Below are positions 9,210 through 17,173 of a DNA stretch of 64,000 bases, piece after piece (the stretch's first letter is position 1; each line of letters begins with the position of its first letter). The translations under genes were made by a program, and so were the position numbers. Source of the stretch: Alphaproteobacteria bacterium (GTDB lineage: Bacteria; Pseudomonadota; Alphaproteobacteria; Reyranellales; Reyranellaceae); NCBI GenBank assembly GCA_019635875.1, contig JAHBYP010000002.1, positions 682,001 to 746,000 on the forward strand, given 5' to 3'. The notes beneath the pieces are model-generated. The model was not told the origin of the DNA, did not search any database, and worked only from the letters and a program-made list of their open reading frames with translations.

Positions 9210-10648
9210 TCGAGATCCTCCAGCAGGAAGCGGTCGACCAGTCGGCTGGCCCGCGTGCGGTCGGCCTGGCCATGCGCCTGGGTGAGGCCGCGGCCGGCCG
9301 AGCCGAGATAGAAGCGCTCGTACTGCTCGTTGCGGCTGCCCAGCGCCGTGCCGGCGAAATCCCAGGCGAGACGGAACAGCCGGCTGCGCTGCTCGGCATC
9401 GATGCCGACGCCCGGCAGGTATTTGTCGATCAGCGGCCGCAGCGCCTTGTCGGCGAGCGCCGCACGCGAGGGCGTCGTCAGGAGGTTGTGCGCGCCCATC
9501 ATGCGGATGATCTCGTTGACGCGCGGGAACCAGGTCGGCAGCGCCGCGCGCAGGGCCGAAAGCGGGCGCAGGTCGCAGCACCACAGACCGTTGCCGTACT
9601 CGCGCGCGCCCTGCTCGGCGGCGAACACCGAGGCGCGCGCGAACTCCGCGTACATGAACAGCTCGCCCAGCAGCTGCTGGGTCTGCGGCTGGGCGGTGAC
9701 GTTGAGCGCCTCGGCCATGCGGTTGGCCAGCCCATAGGCGAACTCGAGCTTGGTCTGCGCCCGGATCATGGTCTGCTGCATGATGTTGGGCCACCAGCTC
9801 GTCTTCATCACCGAGTTGTAGACGGCGAGGTTGGCGTCGATGAACAGCCGCTCGCGCGGCACCTCGACGTCGTCGAAGATCACGAAGGCGTCCTGCTCGT
9901 CGAAGCGGCTGGACAGCGGATGCTCGAAGCGGTCGGTGGCGACCGACACCGGATCGCGGCAGATGAACTTCAGCCCCGGCGTGTCCATCGGAATGCAGAA
10001 GCTCAGCGCATGCTGGGGCGCGGCATCGGGCATCGGCCCGCCGGGATAGACCGCCAGCTCGTCGGCGAAGGGCGCCAAGGTGGCGAGCACGCGCGAGCCG
10101 CGCACCACGACGCCGTGCGCCGTCTCCTCGACCTTGTGCAGCTGCACCGGATCGAAGCCCACCGGGTACTTGCCCTTGGCCAGGTCGACATTGGCGTGGA
10201 CGATGGTGTGGGTGAGCGAGATGTCCTCGCGGCGCAGCTTCTTCTGGTAGCGCACCAGGTTCTCGGCGCCCTGCTCGTTGCCGTTGATCGCCCATTCGTC
10301 GCGCCGTCCGGCGAAGCCGGCGAAGGTGACGTTCATGTAGTCGGGCGTGCGGCCCATCAGGCCCATCGAGTACTCGGCGATGCGTTCCAGCCCGCGATGG
10401 CGCCGCTCGATGTCGGCGCGGCTGGCCGGGATCATGTGGCTGACGGCGATCGGCTCGCCGGTCTCGGGATCCGGCATCAGGCATTCATTCCCCGCGCGAT
10501 GCTGCAGGTCGAAGACCTCGGCGATGGCGCGCGCCGCGCCGGCCAGCGCCGGATGCTCGGCGATGGCGCCGACCCGGCCACCGCCCATCCACAGCTCGCG
10601 CTGATCGCGCAGGCCCGCGAGAAACTGACTGCCCGTGCGTGCCGCCAT
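9185..10648 (-). CDS. 4-hydroxyphenylacetate 3-hydroxylase (HpaB) family flavin monooxygenase
   Basis: 487-aa large oxygenase component using reduced FAD supplied by a separate reductase. Family features: RTPDYMNVTFAGFAG, the N-terminal domain with ENLVRYQKKLRREDISLTHT, the middle LATLAPFADELAVYPGG, and the helical C-terminal domain with MMGAHNLLTTPSRA. The start at 10648 follows GGGGAGGGG. The aromatic substrate is not assignable; HpaB, pyrrole-carboxylate and chlorophenol hydroxylases share this architecture. No hpaC-type reductase is adjacent. Control is probably by the divergent LysR gene 73 bp away. Confidence 0.88.
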   Translation of the reverse strand: MAARTGSQFLAGLRDQRELWMGGGRVGAIAEHPALAGAARAIAEVFDLQHRAGNECLMPDPETGEPIAVSHMIPASRADIERRHRGLERIAEYSMGLMGRTPDYMNVTFAGFAGRRDEWAINGNEQGAENLVRYQKKLRREDISLTHTIVHANVDLAKGKYPVGFDPVQLHKVEETAHGVVVRGSRVLATLAPFADELAVYPGGPMPDAAPQHALSFCIPMDTPGLKFICRDPVSVATDRFEHPLSSRFDEQDAFVIFDDVEVPRERLFIDANLAVYNSVMKTSWWPNIMQQTMIRAQTKLEFAYGLANRMAEALNVTAQPQTQQLLGELFMYAEFARASVFAAEQGAREYGNGLWCCDLRPLSALRAALPTWFPRVNEIIRMMGAHNLLTTPSRAALADKALRPLIDKYLPGVGIDAEQRSRLFRLAWDFAGTALGSRNEQYERFYLGSAGRGLTQAHGQADRTRASRLVDRFLLEDLDYSPPLGP

Positions 10649-10721
10649 GCGCCCCTCCCCGAGGCTTCGCTTGCCAGGACGGTAGCCACCGCGCGAGCAT
10701 GCCGAAACGGTCAATCGGGAC

Positions 10722-11687
10722 ATGAAACGCATAACGAGCGGTTATGGAACCACGGTGGGCGAGCGCGACCTCGCGGCGCGCCTGCGCCGGATGAATCTCG
10801 ACCTGCTGCCGGTGCTGCACGAGTTGCTGCGCACGCGCAGCGTCACGCGCACGGCGCGCGCCTTCAACATGACCCAGCCGGCGGTCAGCCGGGCGCTGCG
10901 CCAGCTGCGCGCCGCCTTCGACGACCAGCTGCTGGTCGCGCCCGGCCGCAACGCGCGGCTGAGCGATCGGGCGCAGGCGCTGGCCGGCCCGCTCGGTCGT
11001 ACGCTGGCCGAGCTCGACCTGCTGCTGAAGCCGGCCGGGCCCTTCGACCCGGCGAGCGAGGCGGTGCATCTCGTGATCAACACCGCCGACTACGTCATGC
11101 AGTTGCTGGCGCCGATCCTCTCGGAGATGTGCGCGCGCGAGGCGCCGCATGTCGTGCTGGAGTTCACCTGGATCTCGACGCGCCGCGCCGAGGACCTGGC
11201 GCAGGTCGATTTCATGATCGGCCCGCGCGCCTTCGGCGAGACCCTGGGCAAGCGGGTCGGCTCCCTGCCGCTGTGGCGCGACGAGATGGTGTGCATCGCC
11301 GCCGCCCGGAACCGCACGATCCCGGAACGGCTGACACCGGTCCAGTTCCAGGCCTCGCGCTATGTCGCCTTCCGGCGCGAGCTGCGCATGCCGCAGGAGA
11401 TGCGCACGCAACTGCAGCCGACCTCGCCGCTCGAGATCGCGCCGGTCTGCACCGCGCCCAACTTCCTGGTGCTGGGCGCCATCGTCGAGAAATCCGACTG
11501 CGTCGCGCTGGTGCCGCGCAAGGTGGCGCGCGAGCTGATGCGCGCCGCACGGCTGCGCATCGTCGAGATCGCCTATCCGCGCAAGCAGCTGTTCATCGAC
11601 GCCTACTGGAGCCCGGCGACGGACGGACGGCGCGGCCGCGCCTGGTTCCGCGGGCTTCTGACGCGCGCCGCCGCACGGCTGGCGTAA
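10722..11687 (+). CDS. LysR family transcriptional regulator
   Basis: Up to 321 aa. N-terminal winged helix: LLRTRSVTRTARAFNMTQPA then VSRALRQLR; the effector domain follows, with NodD-like features (VLEFTWISTRRAEDLAQVDFM). It is divergent from the HpaB-type gene and probably regulates it in response to an aromatic ligand. Start uncertain: the longest ATG is 10722, but the T-N11-A operator at 10730-10746 lies downstream of it. A GTG at 10755 or the ATG at 10791 (MNLDLLPVLHELL, the usual LysR beginning) may be the true start. None has a clear ribosome site. Confidence 0.88.
   Translation: MKRITSGYGTTVGERDLAARLRRMNLDLLPVLHELLRTRSVTRTARAFNMTQPAVSRALRQLRAAFDDQLLVAPGRNARLSDRAQALAGPLGRTLAELDLLLKPAGPFDPASEAVHLVINTADYVMQLLAPILSEMCAREAPHVVLEFTWISTRRAEDLAQVDFMIGPRAFGETLGKRVGSLPLWRDEMVCIAAARNRTIPERLTPVQFQASRYVAFRRELRMPQEMRTQLQPTSPLEIAPVCTAPNFLVLGAIVEKSDCVALVPRKVARELMRAARLRIVEIAYPRKQLFIDAYWSPATDGRRGRAWFRGLLTRAAARLA
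10730..10746. promoter_or_regulatory. Probable LysR operator (T-N11-A dyad)
   Basis: CATAAC-GAGCG-GTTATG, a perfect 6-bp inverted repeat that contains TAACGAGCGGTTA, the T-N11-A LysR box. It lies between the HpaB-type start (10648) and the conserved part of the LysR protein, the normal place for a divergent LysR control site. Confidence 0.6.
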
Positions 11688-11691
11688 CGCG

Positions 11692-13527
11692 TCAGAACGG
11701 GAAGAAGACCGGCAGCAGGATGCCGTAGACCGCCAGCATCAGCAGGGCCAGCGGCAGGCCGCCGCGGACGAAATCCGAGAAGCGGTAGCCGGCGGCGCTC
11801 ATCACCAGGACATTGGTCTGATAGGCCATCGGCGTGACGTAGCTGAAATTGGCGCCGAACAGGATCGCCAGCACCAGCGGCTCGGGCGCCACGCCGAGCT
11901 GATGGGCGACGCTGACGGCGATCGGCGTGCCGACCGCGGCGGCGGCGCTGTTGGAGACGAAGTTGCTGAACAGCGCCATGCCGGCCATCAGCGAGACCAG
12001 CACCACCCAGGGCGGTGCGCTGCGGGTCGCCGCCAGCAGCGCGCCGGCGAGGTAGTCGGTGGCACCCGTCGCCGTCAGCGCCGCGCCCAGAGCCAGGCTG
12101 GCGGCGATCAGCAGCACGATCTCGAGCGACAGCGCCGCGCCGACGTCGCGCCAGCGCAGGCAGCCGATCAGCAGCATGGCGAGCACGCCGCCCAGCGCCG
12201 AGACGGCGATGGGCACGATCCTGAACGCCGCCAGGCCGATGACCAGCGCCATGATGCCCATCGCCGGCAGCGCCAGGCGCGTTCGCGGCAAGTCGTAGCT
12301 GCGGTCGAGCAGCAGCAGGCCGGTCTGCGCGCGCAGCCGGCCGAGATCCTCGGCGAGGCCCTGCACCAGCAGGATGTCGCCGGGCCGCAGTCGGATCGCC
12401 GCGATGTCCTGGGTCGGTCCCAACGGGTCTTCCCCCGCGCGATGCAGGCCGATGGCGATGATCGAGTACGCCGAAGAGAAGCCCGACTCGCGCAGGGTGG
12501 TGCCGGCCAGCACCGAGCCATCGGTGACGACCAGCTCGGCGAAACGCTGCTCCGACGGTTGCAGTCCGTCCTCCGTCGCTTCGTCCTCGGGCGGGGCATC
12601 GACGTCGTGGAGCGCGAGGTCGAAGCGCTCGCCGAGCTCGTGCAGGTCGGGCGCCGTTCCGCGCACGTGCAGGCGATCGCCGACCTCGATCCTCAGGTCG
12701 GGAAGGCGCACCAGCTCGAGCCCCTCGCCGCGCACCACCCGCAGCACGCGCACGTCCGCGCCCGGACCATCGCGCAGCTCCGCCAGGGTGCGGCCGACGC
12801 CGGCGCCCTCGCGGACATAGAGAACGCCCTCGAATATCTGCGGAGGAGCGTCGCCGAAAGGCGAAGCGCGCTCGGGCAGCAGGCGCGGCAGCACGAGCCA
12901 CAGATAGAGCAGGCCGACGACGGCGGCGATTGCCGCGACATGGGTGAAGTCGAAGATCGCGAATCGGCGCACGCCCATGTCGGCGGCGATCGAGACGACC
13001 AGAAGGTTGGTCGAGGTGCCGATGGTCGTCGTCGTGCCGCCGACCAGCACGGCGTAGTTCATCGGCAGCAGCGTCCCGGACGGCGGCCGGCCGACGCGGC
13101 GCGACGCCTCGATCAGCACCGGCAGCATCAGGATCACGACCGGGGTGTCGTTGATCACCGCGCTGAGCCCCGCCGCGAGCAGCAGGACATAGAGCAGGGC
13201 GAGCCGCGGCTGCGCCTGCGCAGCACGAGCAAGCTGGCGCGACAGCGGCCTGAGCGCGCCGGTGACGACGAGGCCCCGGCCGAGGATCATCAGCCCGCAG
13301 ATCGCCACCAGCGCCTCGTGCCCGAAGCCAGACACCAGGTCGCCGACCGTCAGGGCGCGACCCTCGCGCGCGAAGGGAAACAGGCTGAACCCCGCCACGA
13401 GCGCGACCAGGACGCCGAGGCTCGTGGTCTGCAGCGGGATGCGTTCGCGGCTGTAGAAGACGAAGGCGATCAGTGCCACCGCCATGACCGCCGCGGCGTG
13501 GATGTTCGGCGGCAAGCCTTCGCCCAT
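11692..13527 (-). CDS. SLC13-type permease with two TrkA-C (RCK-C) domains
   Basis: 611-aa inner-membrane transporter of the CitMHS/DASS class. The N-terminal half-transporter carries the SAVINDTPVVILMLPVLIEA motif and GGTTTTIGTSTNLLVV; the C-terminal half mirrors it with FSNFVSNSAAAAVGTPIAVS. Between them, about residues 205-390, two regulatory domains follow the TrkA-C pattern (LRVVRGEGLELVRLPDLRIE, then LAGTTLRESGFSSAYSIIAI and GDILLVQG). This layout fits sodium-coupled sulfate or anion carriers. The start at 13527 follows GGGGGAAG. It is convergent with LysR (4 bp apart). Substrate unproven. Confidence 0.88.
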   Translation of the reverse strand: MGEGLPPNIHAAAVMAVALIAFVFYSRERIPLQTTSLGVLVALVAGFSLFPFAREGRALTVGDLVSGFGHEALVAICGLMILGRGLVVTGALRPLSRQLARAAQAQPRLALLYVLLLAAGLSAVINDTPVVILMLPVLIEASRRVGRPPSGTLLPMNYAVLVGGTTTTIGTSTNLLVVSIAADMGVRRFAIFDFTHVAAIAAVVGLLYLWLVLPRLLPERASPFGDAPPQIFEGVLYVREGAGVGRTLAELRDGPGADVRVLRVVRGEGLELVRLPDLRIEVGDRLHVRGTAPDLHELGERFDLALHDVDAPPEDEATEDGLQPSEQRFAELVVTDGSVLAGTTLRESGFSSAYSIIAIGLHRAGEDPLGPTQDIAAIRLRPGDILLVQGLAEDLGRLRAQTGLLLLDRSYDLPRTRLALPAMGIMALVIGLAAFRIVPIAVSALGGVLAMLLIGCLRWRDVGAALSLEIVLLIAASLALGAALTATGATDYLAGALLAATRSAPPWVVLVSLMAGMALFSNFVSNSAAAAVGTPIAVSVAHQLGVAPEPLVLAILFGANFSYVTPMAYQTNVLVMSAAGYRFSDFVRGGLPLALLMLAVYGILLPVFFPF

Positions 13528-13605
13528 TCTTCCCCCTGGGCCGCCCGGCTGGCGGCGCCGCAAGTCACAACGCGGATGCCCGGCCGGCGGTTTCCGGCTC
13601 TGTAC

Positions 13606-14085
13606 CTAAGCCGAGGCCCTGACGAACGACAGCGGCAGCTCGGTGGTCGACTTGATCTGCTCCATGGCGAACATCGAGGTGACGTCGCTGAGCTCGATCT
13701 TGGCGATCAGGCGCTTGTAGAACGAGTCGTAGGCGGCGATGTCGGGCAGGACCAGGCGCAGCAGGTAGTCGATGTCGCCGGCCATGCGGTAGCAGTCGAC
13801 AACCTCGGGGAAGCCGGTCACGGCGCGCGCGAAGTCCCGCAGCCAGCGCGCGTTGTGCTGCTGGGTGCGGATGGCGACGAAGACCGTGACGCCGGTGTTC
13901 AGCGCATCGCGGTCGAGCAGGGCGACGCGACGGCGAATGACGCCGGCCTCCTCCAGCTTCTGGATGCGCCGCCAGCACGGCGTGCTCGACAATCCGACCT
14001 GGGCCGAGATCTCGGCCAGCGGCAGGGTGGCGTCGCGCTGCAGGAGGTTGAGGATTTTGATGTCGAAGGCATCGAGGGAAATCAT
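13606..14085 (-). CDS. Lrp/AsnC family transcriptional regulator
   Basis: 159 aa. N-terminal helix-turn-helix (LDAFDIKILNLLQRDATLPL, ISAQVGLSSTPCWRRIQKLE) followed by the RAM/AsnC ligand domain (VTVFVAIRTQQHNARWL, AGDIDYLLRLVLPDIAAYDS). Lrp proteins form oligomers and sense amino acids. The start at 14085 gives the standard family N-terminus MISLDAFD; a longer frame exists but adds nothing recognisable. It is divergent from DUF6356; no adjacent amino acid enzyme reveals its target. Confidence 0.9.
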   Translation of the reverse strand: MISLDAFDIKILNLLQRDATLPLAEISAQVGLSSTPCWRRIQKLEEAGVIRRRVALLDRDALNTGVTVFVAIRTQQHNARWLRDFARAVTGFPEVVDCYRMAGDIDYLLRLVLPDIAAYDSFYKRLIAKIELSDVTSMFAMEQIKSTTELPLSFVRASA

Positions 14086-14185
14086 TTCTCGATCATAGGC
14101 CAATCGAGGAAAACTTTCCATGATCCGCGCCAGGACGCGCAAACTGCGCAAACCGATTTCTTCCGACGCCGGTATCCTGATCGCC

Positions 14186-14404
14186 ATGACACGTCTTGCC
14201 GCCCTCTTCAGCAGCCACCCCGCCTCGGTCGGCGAGACCTATGGCGAGCACCTCGCCACCGCCTCGGGCTTCGGCTTCCGCCTGATCGGCGCCGGGCTGG
14301 CCTGCCTGCTGCACGGCCTGCTGCCCTGGACCTTCACCTCGACCGGCAGCCGCGCCGTCCGCGAGCTGCACGAGCGCATGATCACCCATCGCCGTCGGCA
14401 ATAG
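14186..14404 (+). CDS. DUF6356 family small protein
   Basis: 72-aa protein of unknown function. It resembles the small alphaproteobacterial DUF6356 family: MTRLAALFSSHPASVGETYG, EHLATASGFGFRLIGAGLAC, then LLPWTFTSTGSRAVRELHER. One hydrophobic segment (about residues 30-48) may be membrane-associated. The ATG at 14186 fits the family start; an earlier in-frame ATG at 14120 would overlap the promoter of the divergent Lrp gene. Confidence 0.75.
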   Translation: MTRLAALFSSHPASVGETYGEHLATASGFGFRLIGAGLACLLHGLLPWTFTSTGSRAVRELHERMITHRRRQ

Positions 14405-14440
14405 CTTGCCTTCCAACGCAGGTGGTGGCCTGGATGGGCG

Positions 14441-14944
14441 CTATGGCGCGCTGAGCGCGAGCGGCGGCGGGTTCTTGAGCGTCTGGTAGATCACGCAGTA
14501 GCGCTCGGTGAGCTTGTAGAGCGTCGCCAGCTGCTCGGGCGTGGCGTCGGTGTCGAGATCGAAGCTCAGCCTGATGTCGCGGAAGCCGACCGGCGCGTCC
14601 TTGGCGACACCCAGCGTGCCGCGGAAGTCGAGATCGCCCTCGGCGCGCACCGTGCCCTTGCGGATGGGAATCGCGAGCGCCGTCGACACCGCCTTCAAGG
14701 TGACGCCGGCACAGGCGACCAGCGCCTCCAGCAGCATGTCGCCCGAGCAGGCCTGCAGGCCCGAGCCGCCGGTGGCGGGATGCAGCCCGGCCTCGACGAT
14801 GGCACGGCCGGTATCGACCCTGCAGGCCACGCCGTCGGACTCGAGATCGCCGGCGGCCTTCAGCGTGATCACCGCCGCCTGCGGCTCCTGCCGGTACCTG
14901 TCCTTCAGCGGCGCCTGGGTGGCGCGCAGCTCGTCGGCGTTCAT
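14441..14944 (-). CDS. OsmC family protein
   Basis: 167 aa, Ohr/OsmC fold, typically a thiol peroxidase or a related disulfide protein. One conserved cysteine stands in GLQACSGDMLLEALVACAGV (first Cys) and the second in the same segment (VACAGVTLKAVS), as in OsmC enzymes. The C-terminal TERYCVIYQTLKNPP is also family-typical. The start at 14944 follows AGGGAG. It is divergent from a YeeE/YedE transporter, a sulfur-related combination. Confidence 0.85.
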   Translation of the reverse strand: MNADELRATQAPLKDRYRQEPQAAVITLKAAGDLESDGVACRVDTGRAIVEAGLHPATGGSGLQACSGDMLLEALVACAGVTLKAVSTALAIPIRKGTVRAEGDLDFRGTLGVAKDAPVGFRDIRLSFDLDTDATPEQLATLYKLTERYCVIYQTLKNPPPLALSAP

Positions 14945-15001
14945 CGGCAACTCCCTGACCTGATGCGGTGGTGAGCCTACCCCGGCGGCGGCGCATCGGC
15001 T

Positions 15002-16075
15002 ATGCCAGCGGCCATGGGCGATCTCGACCCCCGCGCCTTGGCGCTGCTGCTCGGCCTCGTCATCGGCGTCGCCTTCGGCGCCGTGGCGCGCTGGTCGGGC
15101 TTCTGCGTGCGCGGCGCGGTCGAGGACGCGTTGAGCAGGCCCGACGCGCCGCGCCTGCGCGGCTATCTCGTGGCCGCGATCGTCGCGCTGATCGGCGTCG
15201 AGGCGCTGGCCGCCGCGGGTGCCGTCGACCTCGGCAAGACCATCTACCTGTCCGGCGCCGTGCCGTTGGGCGGCGCGGTGCTGGGCGGGTTGATGTTCGG
15301 ATCCGGCATGGTGCTGACCGGCGGTTGCGGCGCGCGGCTGCTGGTGCTGGCCGCCGGCGGCAATCTGCGCGCGCTCGTGGCCCTGCTGGTGATGGGCCTG
15401 GTGTCCTACGCCACCTTGCGCGGCATCCTGGCGCCACCGCGCCAGAGCTTCGGCGCCGCCACCGGCGTGGCGCTCGCGACCGCCGACCAGAGCCTGCCGA
15501 CGATCCTCGCGCGCCTCACCGGCCTCTCCGCCACGATCGCACGCTGGCTGATGGTGGCGTTGCTGGCGGTACCGGCGCTGCTCTTCGTGCTGCGCCGGCG
15601 CGTCGAAGCCAGGCATCTCGTCGGCGGCGCGCTGATCGGCCTGCTGGTGCCGGCCGGCTTCGCCGCCACCGGCATCGTCGGCGCCGACGAGTTCCAGCCC
15701 ATGAACCTCGAGAGCATCACCGTCACCGGCCCGTGGGCGCAGACCATCATCTACCTGCTGACCTATACCGGCGCCGCGCTGGAATTCGGCATCGTCTGGG
15801 CGCTGGGCATCCCCGTCGGCGCCGCGCTGGTGGCACTGGCGCGCGGCGAGATGAAGCTCGAGGGCTTCGACGGCGCCGCCGCCACCGGCCGCTACATCTC
15901 GGGCGGCGTGCTGATGGGCATCGGCGGCGTGCTGGCGCTGGGCTGCACCATCGGCCAGGGGCTGAGCGGCGTGTCGACCCTGTCGCTGGGCTCGCTGCTG
16001 GCCTTCGCCTCGATCTTCGCCGGTGCCGCGGCGACGATGAAATGGCGTGCGCGCCGTGTTGCGGCCGCGCGATAA
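15002..16075 (+). CDS. YeeE/YedE family sulfur-compound transporter
   Basis: 357-aa inner-membrane protein with about nine to ten hydrophobic segments. It contains the conserved cysteine motifs of the TsuA/YeeE family: GARWSGFC-like VARWSGFCVRGAVEDAL, GMVLTGGCGARLLVLAAGGN and GVLALGCTIGQGLSGVSTLS. In TsuA these cysteines relay thiosulfate across the membrane, so import of a reduced sulfur compound is likely (family knowledge). A start at 15002 or at the second ATG (15014) is possible. The usual downstream TusA-like gene is absent; the divergent OsmC protein may serve as partner. Confidence 0.86.
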   Translation: MPAAMGDLDPRALALLLGLVIGVAFGAVARWSGFCVRGAVEDALSRPDAPRLRGYLVAAIVALIGVEALAAAGAVDLGKTIYLSGAVPLGGAVLGGLMFGSGMVLTGGCGARLLVLAAGGNLRALVALLVMGLVSYATLRGILAPPRQSFGAATGVALATADQSLPTILARLTGLSATIARWLMVALLAVPALLFVLRRRVEARHLVGGALIGLLVPAGFAATGIVGADEFQPMNLESITVTGPWAQTIIYLLTYTGAALEFGIVWALGIPVGAALVALARGEMKLEGFDGAAATGRYISGGVLMGIGGVLALGCTIGQGLSGVSTLSLGSLLAFASIFAGAAATMKWRARRVAAAR

Positions 16076-16102
16076 TCGCCGCCCCTCTCGCCGGAGCCTT
16101 CG

Positions 16103-17092
16103 ATGTCCGATCCGCTGCTCGTCTCGCCGGTGCCCGGCATCGCGCTCAAGCGCGCCGAGGCCAACAAGATCCGGATGCGCTACGCCGAGGCCGGCACCGG
16201 CCCGATGGTCCTGCTGTGCCATGGCTGGCCCGAGAGCTGGTACTCCTGGCGCCATCAGATCCTGGCGCTGGCCAAGGCCGGCTACCGCGTGGTGGCCCCT
16301 GATATGCGCGGCTACGGCGGCACCGAGGCGCCGGAAGCCATCGAGCACTACACGCTGTTCCACATGGTCGGCGACATGGTCCAGCTGCTCAAGGCGCTGG
16401 GCGAGGAGAAAGCCGTCGTCATCGGCCATGACTGGGGCGCGCCGGTGGCCTGGCACTGCGCCCTGCTGCGGCCCGACCTGTTCCGCGGCGTGGTCGGCAT
16501 GAGCGTGCCGTGGTCGCCGCCCAGCCACCACAACTTCCTGAGCTCGCTGCTCAAGCGCGGCATCAAGACGTTCTACATCCAGTACTTCCAGAAGCCCGGC
16601 GTGGCCGAGGCCGAGCTGCAGAAGAACGCGCGCAACAGCCTGCGCCGCATCTACTACACCGCCGGCGGCGAGATGCAGGAACCGGGCAAGGGCTTCGCCA
16701 TCCTGCCGCCGGGCGGCGGGCTGCTCGACAACACGGTCGATCCGCAGACCCTGCCGCCATGGCTGAGCGAGGCGGACCTCGACTACTACACCGCCGAGTT
16801 CACCCGCGCCGGCTTCCGCGGCGGGCTGAACTGGTATCGCAACCTGACGCGCACCTGGCTGCTCGCCGGCCCGTGGCGCGGCCAGCCGATCACCATCCCG
16901 GCGCTGTTCATCGCCGGCAGCCGCGACGGCGTGCTGCGCTTCCCCGCCGCCCAGGCGCAGATGGACGCCTTCCCGCAGACGCTGCCCAAGCTGCGCGGCA
17001 AGCACATCCTCGACGGCGCCGGCCACTGGGTGCAGCAGGAGCGCGCCGAGGCGGTCAACGGGCTGCTGGTGGAGTTCCTCAAGGGCCTGTAG
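16103..17092 (+). CDS. Alpha/beta hydrolase, epoxide hydrolase type
   Basis: 329-aa cytoplasmic hydrolase. Oxyanion motif HGWPESWYSWR (residues 40-50), nucleophile D110 in GHDWGAPVAW, an acidic residue in IAGSRDGVLRF and the catalytic His in LDGAGHWVQQE. An Asp nucleophile with HGWP is characteristic of epoxide hydrolases and of haloalkane/fluoroacetate dehalogenases. Cap-domain tyrosines (IYYTAGGE, LDYYTAEFTRAG) favour epoxide hydrolase. It starts 27 bp after the YeeE stop and may be co-transcribed with it. Confidence 0.88.
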   Translation: MSDPLLVSPVPGIALKRAEANKIRMRYAEAGTGPMVLLCHGWPESWYSWRHQILALAKAGYRVVAPDMRGYGGTEAPEAIEHYTLFHMVGDMVQLLKALGEEKAVVIGHDWGAPVAWHCALLRPDLFRGVVGMSVPWSPPSHHNFLSSLLKRGIKTFYIQYFQKPGVAEAELQKNARNSLRRIYYTAGGEMQEPGKGFAILPPGGGLLDNTVDPQTLPPWLSEADLDYYTAEFTRAGFRGGLNWYRNLTRTWLLAGPWRGQPITIPALFIAGSRDGVLRFPAAQAQMDAFPQTLPKLRGKHILDGAGHWVQQERAEAVNGLLVEFLKGL

Positions 17093-17173
17093 CGGGCGCC
17101 GCGCCCGCGCGATACGCTTGCCCTGCAACCCATGATGGTTGTCCGACGCCATCACGGGACGGGGGATCGGGCG

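Noticed and set aside
8846-11728. 960-codon open frame on the plus strand opposite the HpaB-type gene
   Set aside because: High-GC shadow frame: rich in Arg, Ala, His and Gln runs, no family resemblance, and it covers two well-supported genes in other frames.
14945-17155. Minus-strand frame joining OsmC to a region opposite YeeE and the epoxide hydrolase
   Set aside because: Only the part from 14944 downward has OsmC homology; the rest is shadow of two plus-strand genes.
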